Position numbers and translations under genes: made by a program. Shown piece after piece: positions 24,118 through 33,196 of a DNA stretch of 64,000 nt. Within the stretch, counting starts at the first letter, position 1. Every line of letters starts with the position of its first letter. Under the pieces are notes generated by a model. The model did no database searches and had not been told where the DNA came from. It worked only from the letters and a program-made list of their open reading frames with translations. Source of the stretch: Oscillospiraceae bacterium (GTDB lineage: Bacteria; Bacillota_A; Clostridia; Oscillospirales; WRJC01); assembly GCA_009782405.1 (NCBI GenBank), contig WRJC01000014.1, positions 1 to 64,000 on the forward strand, read 5' to 3'.

Positions 24118-25394
24118 CCGAAGATATAAAAAGCGCCTTTATCTCGCAGTTGAAAGCCGAAATTCAAAATCACGCCGATTTGACCAATATGAGCGACGAC
24201 GAAATACGCGAAACGACAAAGAAATTGATCGAGGATAAAGCGGATCAAGCGCGGTCAAACGATCAAAACACTTATTTTGAGCTCTCTTCTTTGAATTTCA
24301 AGGAAAAATGTTTCATCGCAAATGCGGTTTTTGATTCCATACGCGGGCTGGGAGTGCTCGGCCAGATCGTAAACGATCCGGATATCACAGAAGTGATGAT
24401 AAACGGATATAAAGACATTTTCATAGAAAAATCGGGGCGGCTGTTTAAAATGGACAAGCAATTCGAAAGCCGCCGCGAACTGGAGATCATCATAACGAAG
24501 TTCGTCTCAAAAGTGGGCAGGGCCGTAAACGAGAGCGAACCCATCGTGGATGTGCGCCTCGAAGACGGGTCGAGGGTGAACGTGGTTACTTTCCCGGTGG
24601 CTTTGGATGGGCCTATTGTCACCATCAGGCGATTCCCGAAAGAAGCGATGACCATCGAAAAGCTGGTGGCTTACGGTTCTTTTGGACCCGAATTGGCGGA
24701 AATACTCGAAATGTTGGTTTTGGCGAAATACAATATTTTCATAAGCGGAGGGACGGGCAGCGGCAAAACTTCTTTATTGAACGCATTGTCAAATTTCATC
24801 CCTCGCGACGAGCGCATTATAACAATTGAAGATTCTGCGGAACTTCAAATAAAAAACATAGACAATTTGGTGCGCCTCGAAACAAAAAATGCCGGCCCTG
24901 ACGGAAAAGGCGCGATACCCATGCGGGAATTGATAAAAACCGCTTTGCGCATGCGGCCGGAGAGGATCGTCGTCGGGGAAGTGCGCGGAGCGGAAGCGCT
25001 GGATATGCTGCAGGCCATGAACACGGGCCACGACGGTTCGCTTTCCACAGGCCACGCAAATTCCACATACGATATGCTGAGCCGATTGGAGACGATGGTG
25101 CTGCAGGGCTCGGAAGGATTGCCGTTGGAAGCCATACGCCAGCAGATAGCTTCGGCGGTGGATATCATAATCCATCTTTCGCGTTTGCGCGACAAAAGCC
25201 GAAAAACGATGGAGATAGCCGAAGTTATCGGATATGACGCAGAAAAGCGTAGAATCGCGACAAATATTTTGTATGAGTTCCGCGAAAACGAAAAAAGCAC
25301 AAAGACCATAGTTTCAGGTTCGCTCGCCCGCACAAAAAATCCAATGAAAAACATCCAAAAACTCGAAAACGCGGGAATAAACAAAGTGATTTGA
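24114..25394 (+). CDS. cpaF: CpaF/TadA-family type IVc pilus assembly ATPase
   Basis: This protein of 426 residues is the secretion ATPase that drives assembly of Tad pili. Walker A is GGTGSGKTS with Lys218. The Walker B-like and Asp-box region follows (ERIITIEDSAEL), and then the His-box RPERIVVGEVRGAEALDML with GHDGSLSTGHAN. The N-terminal domain (about 1-130) carries the conserved ITEVMINGYKDI segment. The ATG overlaps the tadZ stop by four bases, so translation is coupled. It is followed 18 bases later by tadB. Confidence 0.95.
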   Translation: MTEDIKSAFISQLKAEIQNHADLTNMSDDEIRETTKKLIEDKADQARSNDQNTYFELSSLNFKEKCFIANAVFDSIRGLGVLGQIVNDPDITEVMINGYKDIFIEKSGRLFKMDKQFESRRELEIIITKFVSKVGRAVNESEPIVDVRLEDGSRVNVVTFPVALDGPIVTIRRFPKEAMTIEKLVAYGSFGPELAEILEMLVLAKYNIFISGGTGSGKTSLLNALSNFIPRDERIITIEDSAELQIKNIDNLVRLETKNAGPDGKGAIPMRELIKTALRMRPERIVVGEVRGAEALDMLQAMNTGHDGSLSTGHANSTYDMLSRLETMVLQGSEGLPLEAIRQQIASAVDIIIHLSRLRDKSRKTMEIAEVIGYDAEKRRIATNILYEFRENEKSTKTIVSGSLARTKNPMKNIQKLENAGINKVI

Positions 25395-25412
25395 ATGTAG
25401 GGGGACAAAAAT

Positions 25413-26156
25413 ATGCCGGATTATACAGTGGATAATTCGGGGCCGCTCGGCCATGCTGCCGCTTTTGCCAAAGGGTTTTTGATTGGGTTTGCGGCGCTGT
25501 TCGTATTTTACAAAATTTTGCCGCTTTCGCTTGCCGGAGGAGGCATTTACGGAATCGCCAATATTTTTGTTTCTTCCGGAAAAGCCATCGCCAAACGCAA
25601 AAACAGATTGCGGCTCCAGTTTTTCGATTTGCTGGAATCCATGTCCGTGGCGATGAAAGCGGGAAACCCGCCTTCGAGAGCCTTGGAAAGCGCCAGGGCC
25701 GATTTGGCTTTGATTTATCCCGAAAACAGCGATATAATCAAAGAACTCGATATAATCATAGGAAAGTTCGACAATGCGGTTCCTTTGTCCGAAATATTTT
25801 CGGATTTCGCAAAACGCAGCGGCCTCGAAGACATAGCCGGTTTCGCTTCGGTTTACGCCACCATCGAAGGAAAATCGAGCCGCTCAAATGAAATTGTGCG
25901 CGAAACGCAGCAGATCATCGCCGACAAAATGGAAATAGAAATGGAAATCGACACCATGATGGCTTCGGCGAAAACCGAAGTGAATATAATGCTCATTTTG
26001 CCGCTTGTGATTTTGGGGATTGTCAGCTATGCGGGGGCCGGGTTCATGGATGTGATCTACAGCGGCGCACCGGGCCGCATAGTGGCAACCGGAGGGCTTG
26101 CGCTTTTTGTCGCCAGCTATATAATGGCGCGAATATTTTCCAACATAAAGCTATAG
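25413..26156 (+). CDS. tadB: TadB-like type II/IV secretion platform protein
   Basis: This 247-residue protein has hydrophobic helices near the N-terminus (about 15-35) and two near the C-terminus (about 190-210 and 220-240). Between them lies a cytoplasmic T2SSF domain with the typical ESMSVAMKAGNPPSRALE pattern. With TadC it forms the inner-membrane platform on which CpaF acts. The start is at the ATG after a GGGGG site. It is shorter than many TadB proteins (about 300 residues) but has the core. Confidence 0.85.
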   Translation: MPDYTVDNSGPLGHAAAFAKGFLIGFAALFVFYKILPLSLAGGGIYGIANIFVSSGKAIAKRKNRLRLQFFDLLESMSVAMKAGNPPSRALESARADLALIYPENSDIIKELDIIIGKFDNAVPLSEIFSDFAKRSGLEDIAGFASVYATIEGKSSRSNEIVRETQQIIADKMEIEMEIDTMMASAKTEVNIMLILPLVILGIVSYAGAGFMDVIYSGAPGRIVATGGLALFVASYIMARIFSNIKL

Positions 26157-26168
26157 AGGTATTTTAAT

Positions 26169-27224
26169 ATGCTTTTTTGTTTTTTGGTTTTGGCGACGGT
26201 CATGGCAGCGGTTTGGTTTTTGTTTTTGGGAATGGCGGAAAAAGAGGATTGGATCGCCGCCGCTTATAACAAAGTGCTGGACAATTTGACCATGAAAGAA
26301 AAACTGCGCGCGAAACACGGAAAAAGGTTAAAAAAATTATCCGAATATCGCGGTTTTTCCGCTTTGTTTTTAAAAATTCCGCCTCTGCGGGGATTCGAAA
26401 AAAAAATCGCCGTCCTCGAGGCAAAAAACAAGTTGCTGCAAAAAGGAAATCTCAGGAATCTCGGAATAATGGACATTCCGGGATATGTGTTTGTCAGAAA
26501 ATTTGAAATTATCGGAAAGGGAACCATGCACAAAACGATTTTTTCGAACAGTTTCGAATTATACGGCAAAAAACACGCCGGGCACAAAACCCTGCAATTG
26601 TTGGCAAGAATTTTTTCCTATTGGGCAATCGGAATGGCTTTTTCGCTCATTATCGGGAGCATTGCCATGGGTTTCGGGAAAATGGAAGCGGGAATGGGAA
26701 TTTCGGCCGTTGGGACTGCGCTTGCGTTTGTTTCGTCATATGCCGTATACGACGATCTATGCGACCGTGTGAAAAAACGCAGGGAAGACATAATACGCCA
26801 ATTTCCGAATATAGCTTCAAAATTGGCTCTTTTGGTCGCATCCGGAATGATCATGGAAAAAGCCTGGAAAGAAACCGCTTACAGCCAAAATTTTGAATTG
26901 TACAAAGAAATGCAAAAAACATCCGAGCAACTCGACAATTTGGTAAGCCCCGAGGAAGCCTATGGGGAATTCATCAGGCGCTGCAACACCAAGGAAACCG
27001 CCAAGCTCGCTTCGGCGATAACCCAGAATCTTTCCAAAGGAAATGCGGAATTGAGTTTCCTTTTAAAAACGATAGCGAAAGAAGCGTGGCTGGAAAGGCG
27101 GCACAACGCGAAAAGGGATGCGGAAAAAGCGAGTTCCAAACTTATGATACCGACGATACTTTTGTTTTTGGCGATACTTGTCATTATAATGGTGCCCGTA
27201 GTCATGAATTTGACCTTTTTATAG
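26169..27224 (+). CDS. tadC: TadC-like type II/IV secretion platform protein
   Basis: This 351-residue protein has an N-terminal hydrophobic helix (1-20), two helices around 155-200, a T2SSF-type cytoplasmic domain (about 210-320, IIRQFPNIASKLALLVASGM) and a C-terminal helix (about 325-350). It pairs with TadB as the second platform subunit. The start ATG follows AGAGG. It lies 12 bases after tadB and 38 bases before the pilin gene. Confidence 0.85.
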   Translation: MLFCFLVLATVMAAVWFLFLGMAEKEDWIAAAYNKVLDNLTMKEKLRAKHGKRLKKLSEYRGFSALFLKIPPLRGFEKKIAVLEAKNKLLQKGNLRNLGIMDIPGYVFVRKFEIIGKGTMHKTIFSNSFELYGKKHAGHKTLQLLARIFSYWAIGMAFSLIIGSIAMGFGKMEAGMGISAVGTALAFVSSYAVYDDLCDRVKKRREDIIRQFPNIASKLALLVASGMIMEKAWKETAYSQNFELYKEMQKTSEQLDNLVSPEEAYGEFIRRCNTKETAKLASAITQNLSKGNAELSFLLKTIAKEAWLERRHNAKRDAEKASSKLMIPTILLFLAILVIIMVPVVMNLTFL

Positions 27225-27262
27225 CGATTTTTCAAAGATTTTCAAAGAAAGGAGGGTTTTTA

Positions 27263-27484
27263 ATGTTGGACAAAATATCTAAGCTCCCTTTGGCGGCAAA
27301 GTATGCATTCATCGGATTTTTGGCAAATCTGAAAAACGACGAGCGCGGGTTGTCCGGGGTAGTCGTAGCTGTTTTGCTGATTTTAATCGCAGTGTTGGCG
27401 GTGGTTTTGATCTGGGGTTTTCTCAGCGGGTGGCTCGAAGAATTATGGAACCGGATAATCGGGGAAACGGCAGGTATTTCATGA
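27263..27484 (+). CDS. Flp1-type pilin
   Basis: This small protein of 73 residues has a charged leader followed by one long hydrophobic helix (GLSGVVVAVLLILIAVLAVV). It matches the Flp1-like pilin pattern of clostridial Tad loci. The prepilin cleavage site is probably just before the helix, near the DERG residues. The ATG follows AAAGGAGGG, one of the strongest ribosome binding sites in the operon, as expected for the most abundant subunit. The prepilin peptidase encoded at 31300-31851 should process it. Confidence 0.83.
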   Translation: MLDKISKLPLAAKYAFIGFLANLKNDERGLSGVVVAVLLILIAVLAVVLIWGFLSGWLEELWNRIIGETAGIS

Positions 27485-27525
27485 TCTGACAAAAATGAAA
27501 GACAAAAAGGGAGGAGGCGGCCGTT

Positions 27526-28185
27526 TTGTCTGAAATTGAAAAAATTATCGGCGATGAAAATGGAGACGCTGTAGTCGAAGCGGCCATCATTTTCCCGATT
27601 GTGGCCTTGATTTTTGCCGCGCTCGTTTTGGTTTCCATGTATCTTCCGGCCAGGGCTTCGCTCCAAAAATCCACTCAGCGGGCCGCAACCGCCATGGCGG
27701 CCGAAAAAGGGGATACATGGCTGTTTTTTGATGATGAAAATATGGAATATTATTGGGTGGACGATATAAGCGAATTGGGCGGCATTTATGACGATTTGCA
27801 AAAACCCGCTTCCATTTGGGGAGACATTGCCCACAAAACCGAGATGATCGTCAAAAAAACGGAAGAGGGCAGCCTTGTTTTGAATTCCGGGAATTTGAGC
27901 GTTAATTGCGAAATATCAAATTGCATAATTTACAAGGAAATAATGGTTACGGCCATCCGGAACATTCAAATTCCCATCGATTTGTCTTTCATCGGGTTCC
28001 CAAAGCAAATTGCGATCACGGTGAGTTCATGCGCCGCAATCCAAAATGGAGACGAATTCATCCGCGAAATGGGTTTGGCCGGGAAATTTGCCGAATATAT
28101 ATGGGAAAAATACGGTCTCGCCGACTTAAAGGAAAGCATTTGCGATTCGCTGAATGAAACCATTTCGTTTATGGACTGGAAATGA
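27526..28185 (+). CDS. TadE-family pseudopilin-like protein
   Basis: This protein of 219 residues has the TadE signature: an acidic leader (GDENGDAVVEAAIIFPIV), a single N-terminal helix (about 15-38), then an extracellular domain. Such proteins are minor pilin-like parts of Tad machines. The start is a TTG seven bases behind GGGAGGAGG; no ATG fits. It lies between the Flp1 pilin and the DUF5702 protein. Confidence 0.8.
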   Translation: MSEIEKIIGDENGDAVVEAAIIFPIVALIFAALVLVSMYLPARASLQKSTQRAATAMAAEKGDTWLFFDDENMEYYWVDDISELGGIYDDLQKPASIWGDIAHKTEMIVKKTEEGSLVLNSGNLSVNCEISNCIIYKEIMVTAIRNIQIPIDLSFIGFPKQIAITVSSCAAIQNGDEFIREMGLAGKFAEYIWEKYGLADLKESICDSLNETISFMDWK

Positions 28186-28206
28186 TGAAATAATGGGGGA
28201 AAAGAT

Positions 28207-30750
28207 ATGCGCGGCTTTTTGGGGAATTCAAAAGGCGCTTTGACCGTTTTCGTGACGATGCTTTTGATTCCCGCGATACTTGTGAGCGGAACTGCAGTCG
28301 ATTTGGCGCGAATATATACGGCTAAGAGCATCATCCAGGACGCAAACCAATTGGCCGCCAACGCCGCGCTTTCGCAATATGACAAGCTGCTCAACGAACT
28401 TTACGGGCTTTTTGGCATTATGTCGGAAGATCAGCAACTCGCCGAAATGATAAACGAATATATAGAGGTTTCGATTTTCGGCGAAGACCGGCATGAAAAG
28501 GGGCTTGGCACATTTCAATTGTTTTACGGCTCTGTTTTTGGCGAATCCGAGATTTCGTTCGAAGAAAATAAAAATTTGAAAAATCCGGGCGTTTTGCGGC
28601 GGCAAATCGAGGAATATATGAAATTCCGGGGGCCTGTCGTCATTTCGCAGGAATTTTTCGGCGAATTTGAAAAAGTCATGTTAGGCGAGGATCTGGAAAT
28701 CATAAAAGGCAAAATGGCCATAGATGAATTGACAGGGGAAATAACTGAAAAATACAGGGAATTATACATAGCTGTAATCGAAGCGGACAAATGCAAGTCG
28801 GTTATCGGCGTGGGCAGTTTCGGATCTGTCTCAGCTTCGCTCACTGCCATAAGGGAACAATTCGCCGATTTGAAAAATTGTTATGAAAGCTGGCAGAATG
28901 CGGAAGAAGATTCAGACGAAAAAACGAAATATGAAGAAAAATGTTACGGGATACTGCAAAAAATAAGGCAGCTCACGACCGGAGGCTATCCGCGCCTGAG
29001 CAACTGGACAGACGGCAAGCGCGATGCATCCGATACATGGATCCCCGGGCACTGGAATACGCAAAATACCACCGTGGTCGGGCTTGTAAACAACATCGCG
29101 AATGCGAAAGCCAAAGCCGAAAATTTCAAAGAAATGTTTCAGGCAGTAACGGATATCGCGCAGGAGATTGATGTCCTTAGGTTTGAATTCAAAGCTAAAA
29201 TCGACGATTTGGAAAACAAACTCCAAAACGGTTCATGCGATGAAAGCTTGAAAAACGGAATATTGGGCAAAACCGGAAATCCGCCCAAATCTTTGATCGA
29301 GCGTTACCGCGAAGCCATAAAATGGGATGTGGGAGCGTTGGCGCAAAAATATCAGACTGCGGGGAATCTATATATCGAAGAAGTGAAAAATATGCTCGAT
29401 GGGGTAAAATACAGGGATGCCACCGATGATTCAGCCGGAGGCTTGAGCATTTCGGCGCTTTCCGGAATTGATATGTCCATAGCTCCGCAAGCGGCGCATT
29501 TCGCGGGTTTTGCCGACGTGACATATCATTTGCCCAAAGGGTTCATAAAATTTTCCGGGTTGGAAGATACGGGAGTTTATGTCTCCGGTTGGGAGGAAAA
29601 CGGCGAATTTTTCGGCGAACTGCAAAATTTGCAAAACGGCGCAGGGGGCAAAACGATAAATTTTGACGGTTCTGAAAATTTCGAGAGCAGTTATGCGGAA
29701 CAAAAGCAACGGGATATAGCGGAAAATTTTTTGAAAATCATCGAACAAGCGTACAGAAACCAAAAAAGCGAACCCAAAGGGGCAAAATATATAGGCGGCG
29801 CGGCAACTTTTGTCGCAATGGATTTAAGCATATCCGATATTTTTGAATTGTACAACCAAACGCTCGATGAAGGCATAATCGATGTTTTTGCCGATCCGGA
29901 AAAAAGTTTGAAGGAAGCGGCTGAATATATTTTGCTGTTGGCTTACGACACTTCGATTTTTTCCAATTACATCACGTCGAAGCCGGGCGAAAATGCAGCC
30001 GAAAAATCCATTTCCGGAGTGCCGTTCGGTACAAGCGTAAATTATTTCTACCAATCCGAATGGGAGTATATCTATAACGGCAGCGATAGCGCCGAAGAAA
30101 ATTTGGATGCGGTGGCAAAACTGTTGTTCATTATCAGGCTTATATGCAATTATGTTTCGGTTTTTGAAATATCCGAAATCACGGATATAGTATCGTCAAT
30201 ACAGGAAGCCTTTTCTTTTCCCCTGCTCGGGGTCGAATTGGGCGAAATTGCGAGATTGGCTTTGATTTCCGCTGAAAGCGTAGCCGACCTTGCGGCGCTT
30301 CGAAGCGGGCATAAAGTCCCTTTGACAAAAAAAGACAATGAATGGGTTTGCCTTCCCGGCCCGAATTTGGCGGACATAACAAAAAACGCAAATGGGGATT
30401 ATTACAAAAACACAAACGGAATTACGTACTCGAAATATATGATCTATTTTTTGACGGCGGGGCAAACGCTTAAAGAAGGGGATCTCTTGCTGGAGCGGTC
30501 CGCGCAGTTGATCGAATGGAACATGATAAATTACAAAAACAAAATAAACGCCGATGAAACCAAAATGTCCGAAGAATTGAAAAAAGCGGGCAGATTCAGC
30601 TTGGAGAAACGCAATACGGATTTTCAGATAACCACAATTGTAGATATGCGGATGCTGTTTTTGTCGATGCCGTTTGCCCAAAAAGGATTAAACGGCGTTG
30701 TCCCCCCAAAAACCATGCGATTCGCCGTCACCGATTGCCGGGGGTATTGA
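28207..30750 (+). CDS. TadG-like/DUF5702-domain surface protein
   Basis: This large protein of 847 residues begins with a TadG-type segment (KGALTVFVTMLLIPAILV, with DLARIYTAKSIIQDANQ following), the single N-terminal helix used by Tad minor proteins. The remaining 800 residues are extracellular in prediction, with long helical charged stretches (about 90-400) and Asn/Gly-rich parts. DUF5702 proteins occur in clostridial Tad operons and may be tip adhesins or scaffolds. The ATG follows GGGGGAAAAG. No sortase or cell-wall anchor motif is seen. Confidence 0.8.
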   Translation: MRGFLGNSKGALTVFVTMLLIPAILVSGTAVDLARIYTAKSIIQDANQLAANAALSQYDKLLNELYGLFGIMSEDQQLAEMINEYIEVSIFGEDRHEKGLGTFQLFYGSVFGESEISFEENKNLKNPGVLRRQIEEYMKFRGPVVISQEFFGEFEKVMLGEDLEIIKGKMAIDELTGEITEKYRELYIAVIEADKCKSVIGVGSFGSVSASLTAIREQFADLKNCYESWQNAEEDSDEKTKYEEKCYGILQKIRQLTTGGYPRLSNWTDGKRDASDTWIPGHWNTQNTTVVGLVNNIANAKAKAENFKEMFQAVTDIAQEIDVLRFEFKAKIDDLENKLQNGSCDESLKNGILGKTGNPPKSLIERYREAIKWDVGALAQKYQTAGNLYIEEVKNMLDGVKYRDATDDSAGGLSISALSGIDMSIAPQAAHFAGFADVTYHLPKGFIKFSGLEDTGVYVSGWEENGEFFGELQNLQNGAGGKTINFDGSENFESSYAEQKQRDIAENFLKIIEQAYRNQKSEPKGAKYIGGAATFVAMDLSISDIFELYNQTLDEGIIDVFADPEKSLKEAAEYILLLAYDTSIFSNYITSKPGENAAEKSISGVPFGTSVNYFYQSEWEYIYNGSDSAEENLDAVAKLLFIIRLICNYVSVFEISEITDIVSSIQEAFSFPLLGVELGEIARLALISAESVADLAALRSGHKVPLTKKDNEWVCLPGPNLADITKNANGDYYKNTNGITYSKYMIYFLTAGQTLKEGDLLLERSAQLIEWNMINYKNKINADETKMSEELKKAGRFSLEKRNTDFQITTIVDMRMLFLSMPFAQKGLNGVVPPKTMRFAVTDCRGY

Positions 30751-30754
30751 TAAC

Positions 30755-31306
30755 ATGAAAAAAAACATAACGGACGAAAAAGCATATATAACAATCGAAA
30801 CACTCGGGACATTCATTCCGTTTGTGCTTCTTGTGGTTTCCATACTCAGCCTTGTGAATATCGTGACGGTTCAAACGCGCTTGCATTATGCGCTCACCCA
30901 AACGGCAAATACCATTTCGGTGTATGGCTTTATGGATCCCGGCGAACAAGCGGCCGGAACTTTGGAAGAAACCATAAGCCGCATGATAGATTATGCAGCC
31001 GGCAAATCAAAATATCCGCCGGAAGCGTTGGCCCGAAAACTGATCGAAAAATATTTGGCCAATGGAAGCGTCGGAGGCGGGGAATATCTTAAAAGCGCGA
31101 ATGTGATCGGCGGTTTAAACGGGTTGGAATTTTGCGATTTCGATTTTTTGACGGAAGAAAACGGCGAAGTTTCGCTATCGATAGAATATGAGATAGAATA
31201 CAAGTTTGGAATTTTGCCTTTACCTTTTGAACCAAAGCTCAAAGTCACCCAACAGGTTAAAACAAAAGCATGGCAAGGAGGGGCGGGGGATGGATACGAA
31301 TGGTGA
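30755..31306 (+). CDS. TadE/TadF-like pseudopilin protein
   Basis: This 183-residue protein has a single hydrophobic helix near the N-terminus (about 18-42, ETLGTFIPFVLLVVS) after a Lys/Glu-rich leader, and an extracellular domain rich in beta strands. The Glu in the ITIETLGTF segment corresponds to the conserved Glu of TadE/F leaders. The start at the ATG follows a GGGGG run. Its stop overlaps the start of the prepilin peptidase gene. Confidence 0.75.
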   Translation: MKKNITDEKAYITIETLGTFIPFVLLVVSILSLVNIVTVQTRLHYALTQTANTISVYGFMDPGEQAAGTLEETISRMIDYAAGKSKYPPEALARKLIEKYLANGSVGGGEYLKSANVIGGLNGLEFCDFDFLTEENGEVSLSIEYEIEYKFGILPLPFEPKLKVTQQVKTKAWQGGAGDGYEW

Positions 31307-31851
31307 AAAATATGGATAAAATAAAACCGATGCTTGTATATTCGGCGCTTCCCGCAATAGCCGCGGTTCTGTTTTTTTTGCGCATGGGCAAAACGGATAT
31401 GTTTGTTTTGCTCCGGTTTGAACTTGTCGCCGCATTCGGATATGTGGCTTCGGTTTATGATTTCAAATCCAAAAAAATACCCAACAAACTGATAGCCGCG
31501 ATGATTTTTGCATGGGCGACGGCAATGGCCCCGATGCTGTTTTTGGATGGCGATTCGGCGATTTTAATTTTGAGGGAATCGGCGCTCGGTTTTTTGGCAG
31601 GCGGAGGCTTGTTTTTGTTTGTATATCTCGTAAGCCGCAAGGGGCTTGGGGGAGGAGATGTGAAATTTATGGCTGCTGCGGGACTGTATGTCGGTTTTTC
31701 CGGGATATTTTCCGCCATGCTTTTCGGTTCTGTTTTCGCCGCCCTATTTGGATCCGCGCTGTTGGTTTTAAAAAAAATCGGGCGCAAAGACTCGATGCCT
31801 TTGGCCCCGTTTCTTTATGCGGGCATATTGCTGACGATATTTTTTATATGA
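31300..31851 (+). CDS. Prepilin peptidase (A24, CpaA/TadV type)
   Basis: This membrane protein of 183 residues has about six hydrophobic helices and the two catalytic Asp of the A24 family. These lie in YDFKSKKIPNK (about residue 52) and GLGGGDVKF (about 118-126). It removes the leader of Flp pilins and pseudopilins. Three start codons lie close together (31300, 31303, 31312); I give the first, which overlaps the previous gene by seven bases. Its stop overlaps or abuts the next gene. Confidence 0.88.
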   Translation: MVKNMDKIKPMLVYSALPAIAAVLFFLRMGKTDMFVLLRFELVAAFGYVASVYDFKSKKIPNKLIAAMIFAWATAMAPMLFLDGDSAILILRESALGFLAGGGLFLFVYLVSRKGLGGGDVKFMAAAGLYVGFSGIFSAMLFGSVFAALFGSALLVLKKIGRKDSMPLAPFLYAGILLTIFFI

Positions 31852-31865
31852 TTGGGGGGGTTTTT

Positions 31866-33179
31866 TTGAAAAACGCGAAAAGGATATTTTTGACTTCCGG
31901 ATTTTTGCTTTTGCTTGTTGTTTCATGGGCTGTAGCTCTAAGCGCCAAATCCGAAAACGAAAAGCAAAGCGAACTCATAGAACAGGCCAAGGGATATATG
32001 GAAGATGAAATATATATTTTAGCCGTCGCGCTTTTGGAAGAAGCTTCAGGATATAAAGCGAAATACACGTTCGATGCCGAAGAAATTTTGAAAAAAGCTT
32101 ACAAAAAGCTCATCGACCAAAGAGGATACCGCCGCAAATATATAGAATTGCTTGAAAAACAGATGAAACGAAAAGAAGCAACGCCCGAAATTTTTTTGGA
32201 AGCGGCCGAATTTTATCTCGGCGATTCGAACCTCGGCGATGCGCTTTCTGCGCTTCGGGAGGGGATTAGTAAAAGCGGAGATGAAAATCTCGTCGTTTTG
32301 TATGAAAACAACCGATATAAATATAATATGGGCTATAGCGTTTACGAAGAGTTGACCGACATTTTCGGGAATACCATCGGCGTAAAAATCGGGGAATTTT
32401 GGGGGATCGCGAATTCTGACGGCACGCTCAGGATTCCATGCGAATACGAAAAAATCAGCACATACAGTTCGGACAGGGCGATCGTGAAAAAAGACGGGGA
32501 AATTTTTGCCGTGGACATAAACAACAACCGGCTCGCTCTGTTAAAACAGCAAATCGAGGATTTCGGCAATTTTTCCGAAGAGAGGATCGGTTTGCTGACA
32601 GGCGAAGGCTGGAAACGCGCTTCCGGCGAATTTGAATTGGGAAGCCATGTCTTTGAACAAATCGGCACATACAGCGGAGGTTACGCCGCCGCCAAGCAGG
32701 GCGGAAAGTGGGGAGTCATCGACCTTGCGGAAAAATGGCTGATTTCACCCGATTATGACGGAATAATAATGGACGAACTCGGAAAATGCTTTTCCCGGGG
32801 GGCTGTATTCGTCAAAAAAAATGAAGCCGTATATCTGTTTTTGGATGGAAAGCAAGCGGGCGAAAATTTTTATGAAGATGCCAAGCCTTTTGGAAAGGAA
32901 GGGTATGCCGCCGTGAAAAAAAACGGCTTATGGGGCTTTATCGATAATTCCGGCGAATTGAAAATCGAATATGGATACGAAGATGCATTGTCTTTCGGGC
33001 AGCATTTGGCGGCAGTAAAGCAAGGGGACTATTGGGGATATATAAATCTATACGGCGATATTGCGATAAAACCGATTTTTTTGAAAGCGAAAAGCTTTTC
33101 GGAAGGAAGCGCTCCTGTTTTGACAGAACGCGGCTGGCGGTTCATATCTCTTTTCGAATATAAATCAATGGGAAAGTAA
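31866..33179 (+). CDS. WG-repeat surface or secreted protein in the tad operon
   Basis: This 437-residue protein has an N-terminal signal or anchor helix (FLTSGFLLLLVVSWAVAL), a helical TPR-like segment (about 35-150) and then at least four WG repeats. The repeats include GEFWGIANSDG, GGKWGVIDLA, KNGLWGFIDNSG and QGDYWGYINLYG, spaced about 45-60 residues and expected to form beta blades. The likely start is the TTG at 31866, six bases after a GGGGGGG run. An ATG at 31848 overlapping the peptidase stop is the alternative. Its presence in a tad operon suggests a pilus-associated or assembly role, which is inference. Confidence 0.75.
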   Translation: MKNAKRIFLTSGFLLLLVVSWAVALSAKSENEKQSELIEQAKGYMEDEIYILAVALLEEASGYKAKYTFDAEEILKKAYKKLIDQRGYRRKYIELLEKQMKRKEATPEIFLEAAEFYLGDSNLGDALSALREGISKSGDENLVVLYENNRYKYNMGYSVYEELTDIFGNTIGVKIGEFWGIANSDGTLRIPCEYEKISTYSSDRAIVKKDGEIFAVDINNNRLALLKQQIEDFGNFSEERIGLLTGEGWKRASGEFELGSHVFEQIGTYSGGYAAAKQGGKWGVIDLAEKWLISPDYDGIIMDELGKCFSRGAVFVKKNEAVYLFLDGKQAGENFYEDAKPFGKEGYAAVKKNGLWGFIDNSGELKIEYGYEDALSFGQHLAAVKQGDYWGYINLYGDIAIKPIFLKAKSFSEGSAPVLTERGWRFISLFEYKSMGK

Positions 33180-33196
33180 TGAATGGAGGGGTTTTT

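Noticed and set aside
31512..31865. Long N-terminal extension of the WG-repeat protein
   Set aside because: This part overlaps the prepilin peptidase gene in another frame; a TTG with a strong ribosome binding site and a signal peptide lies at 31866.
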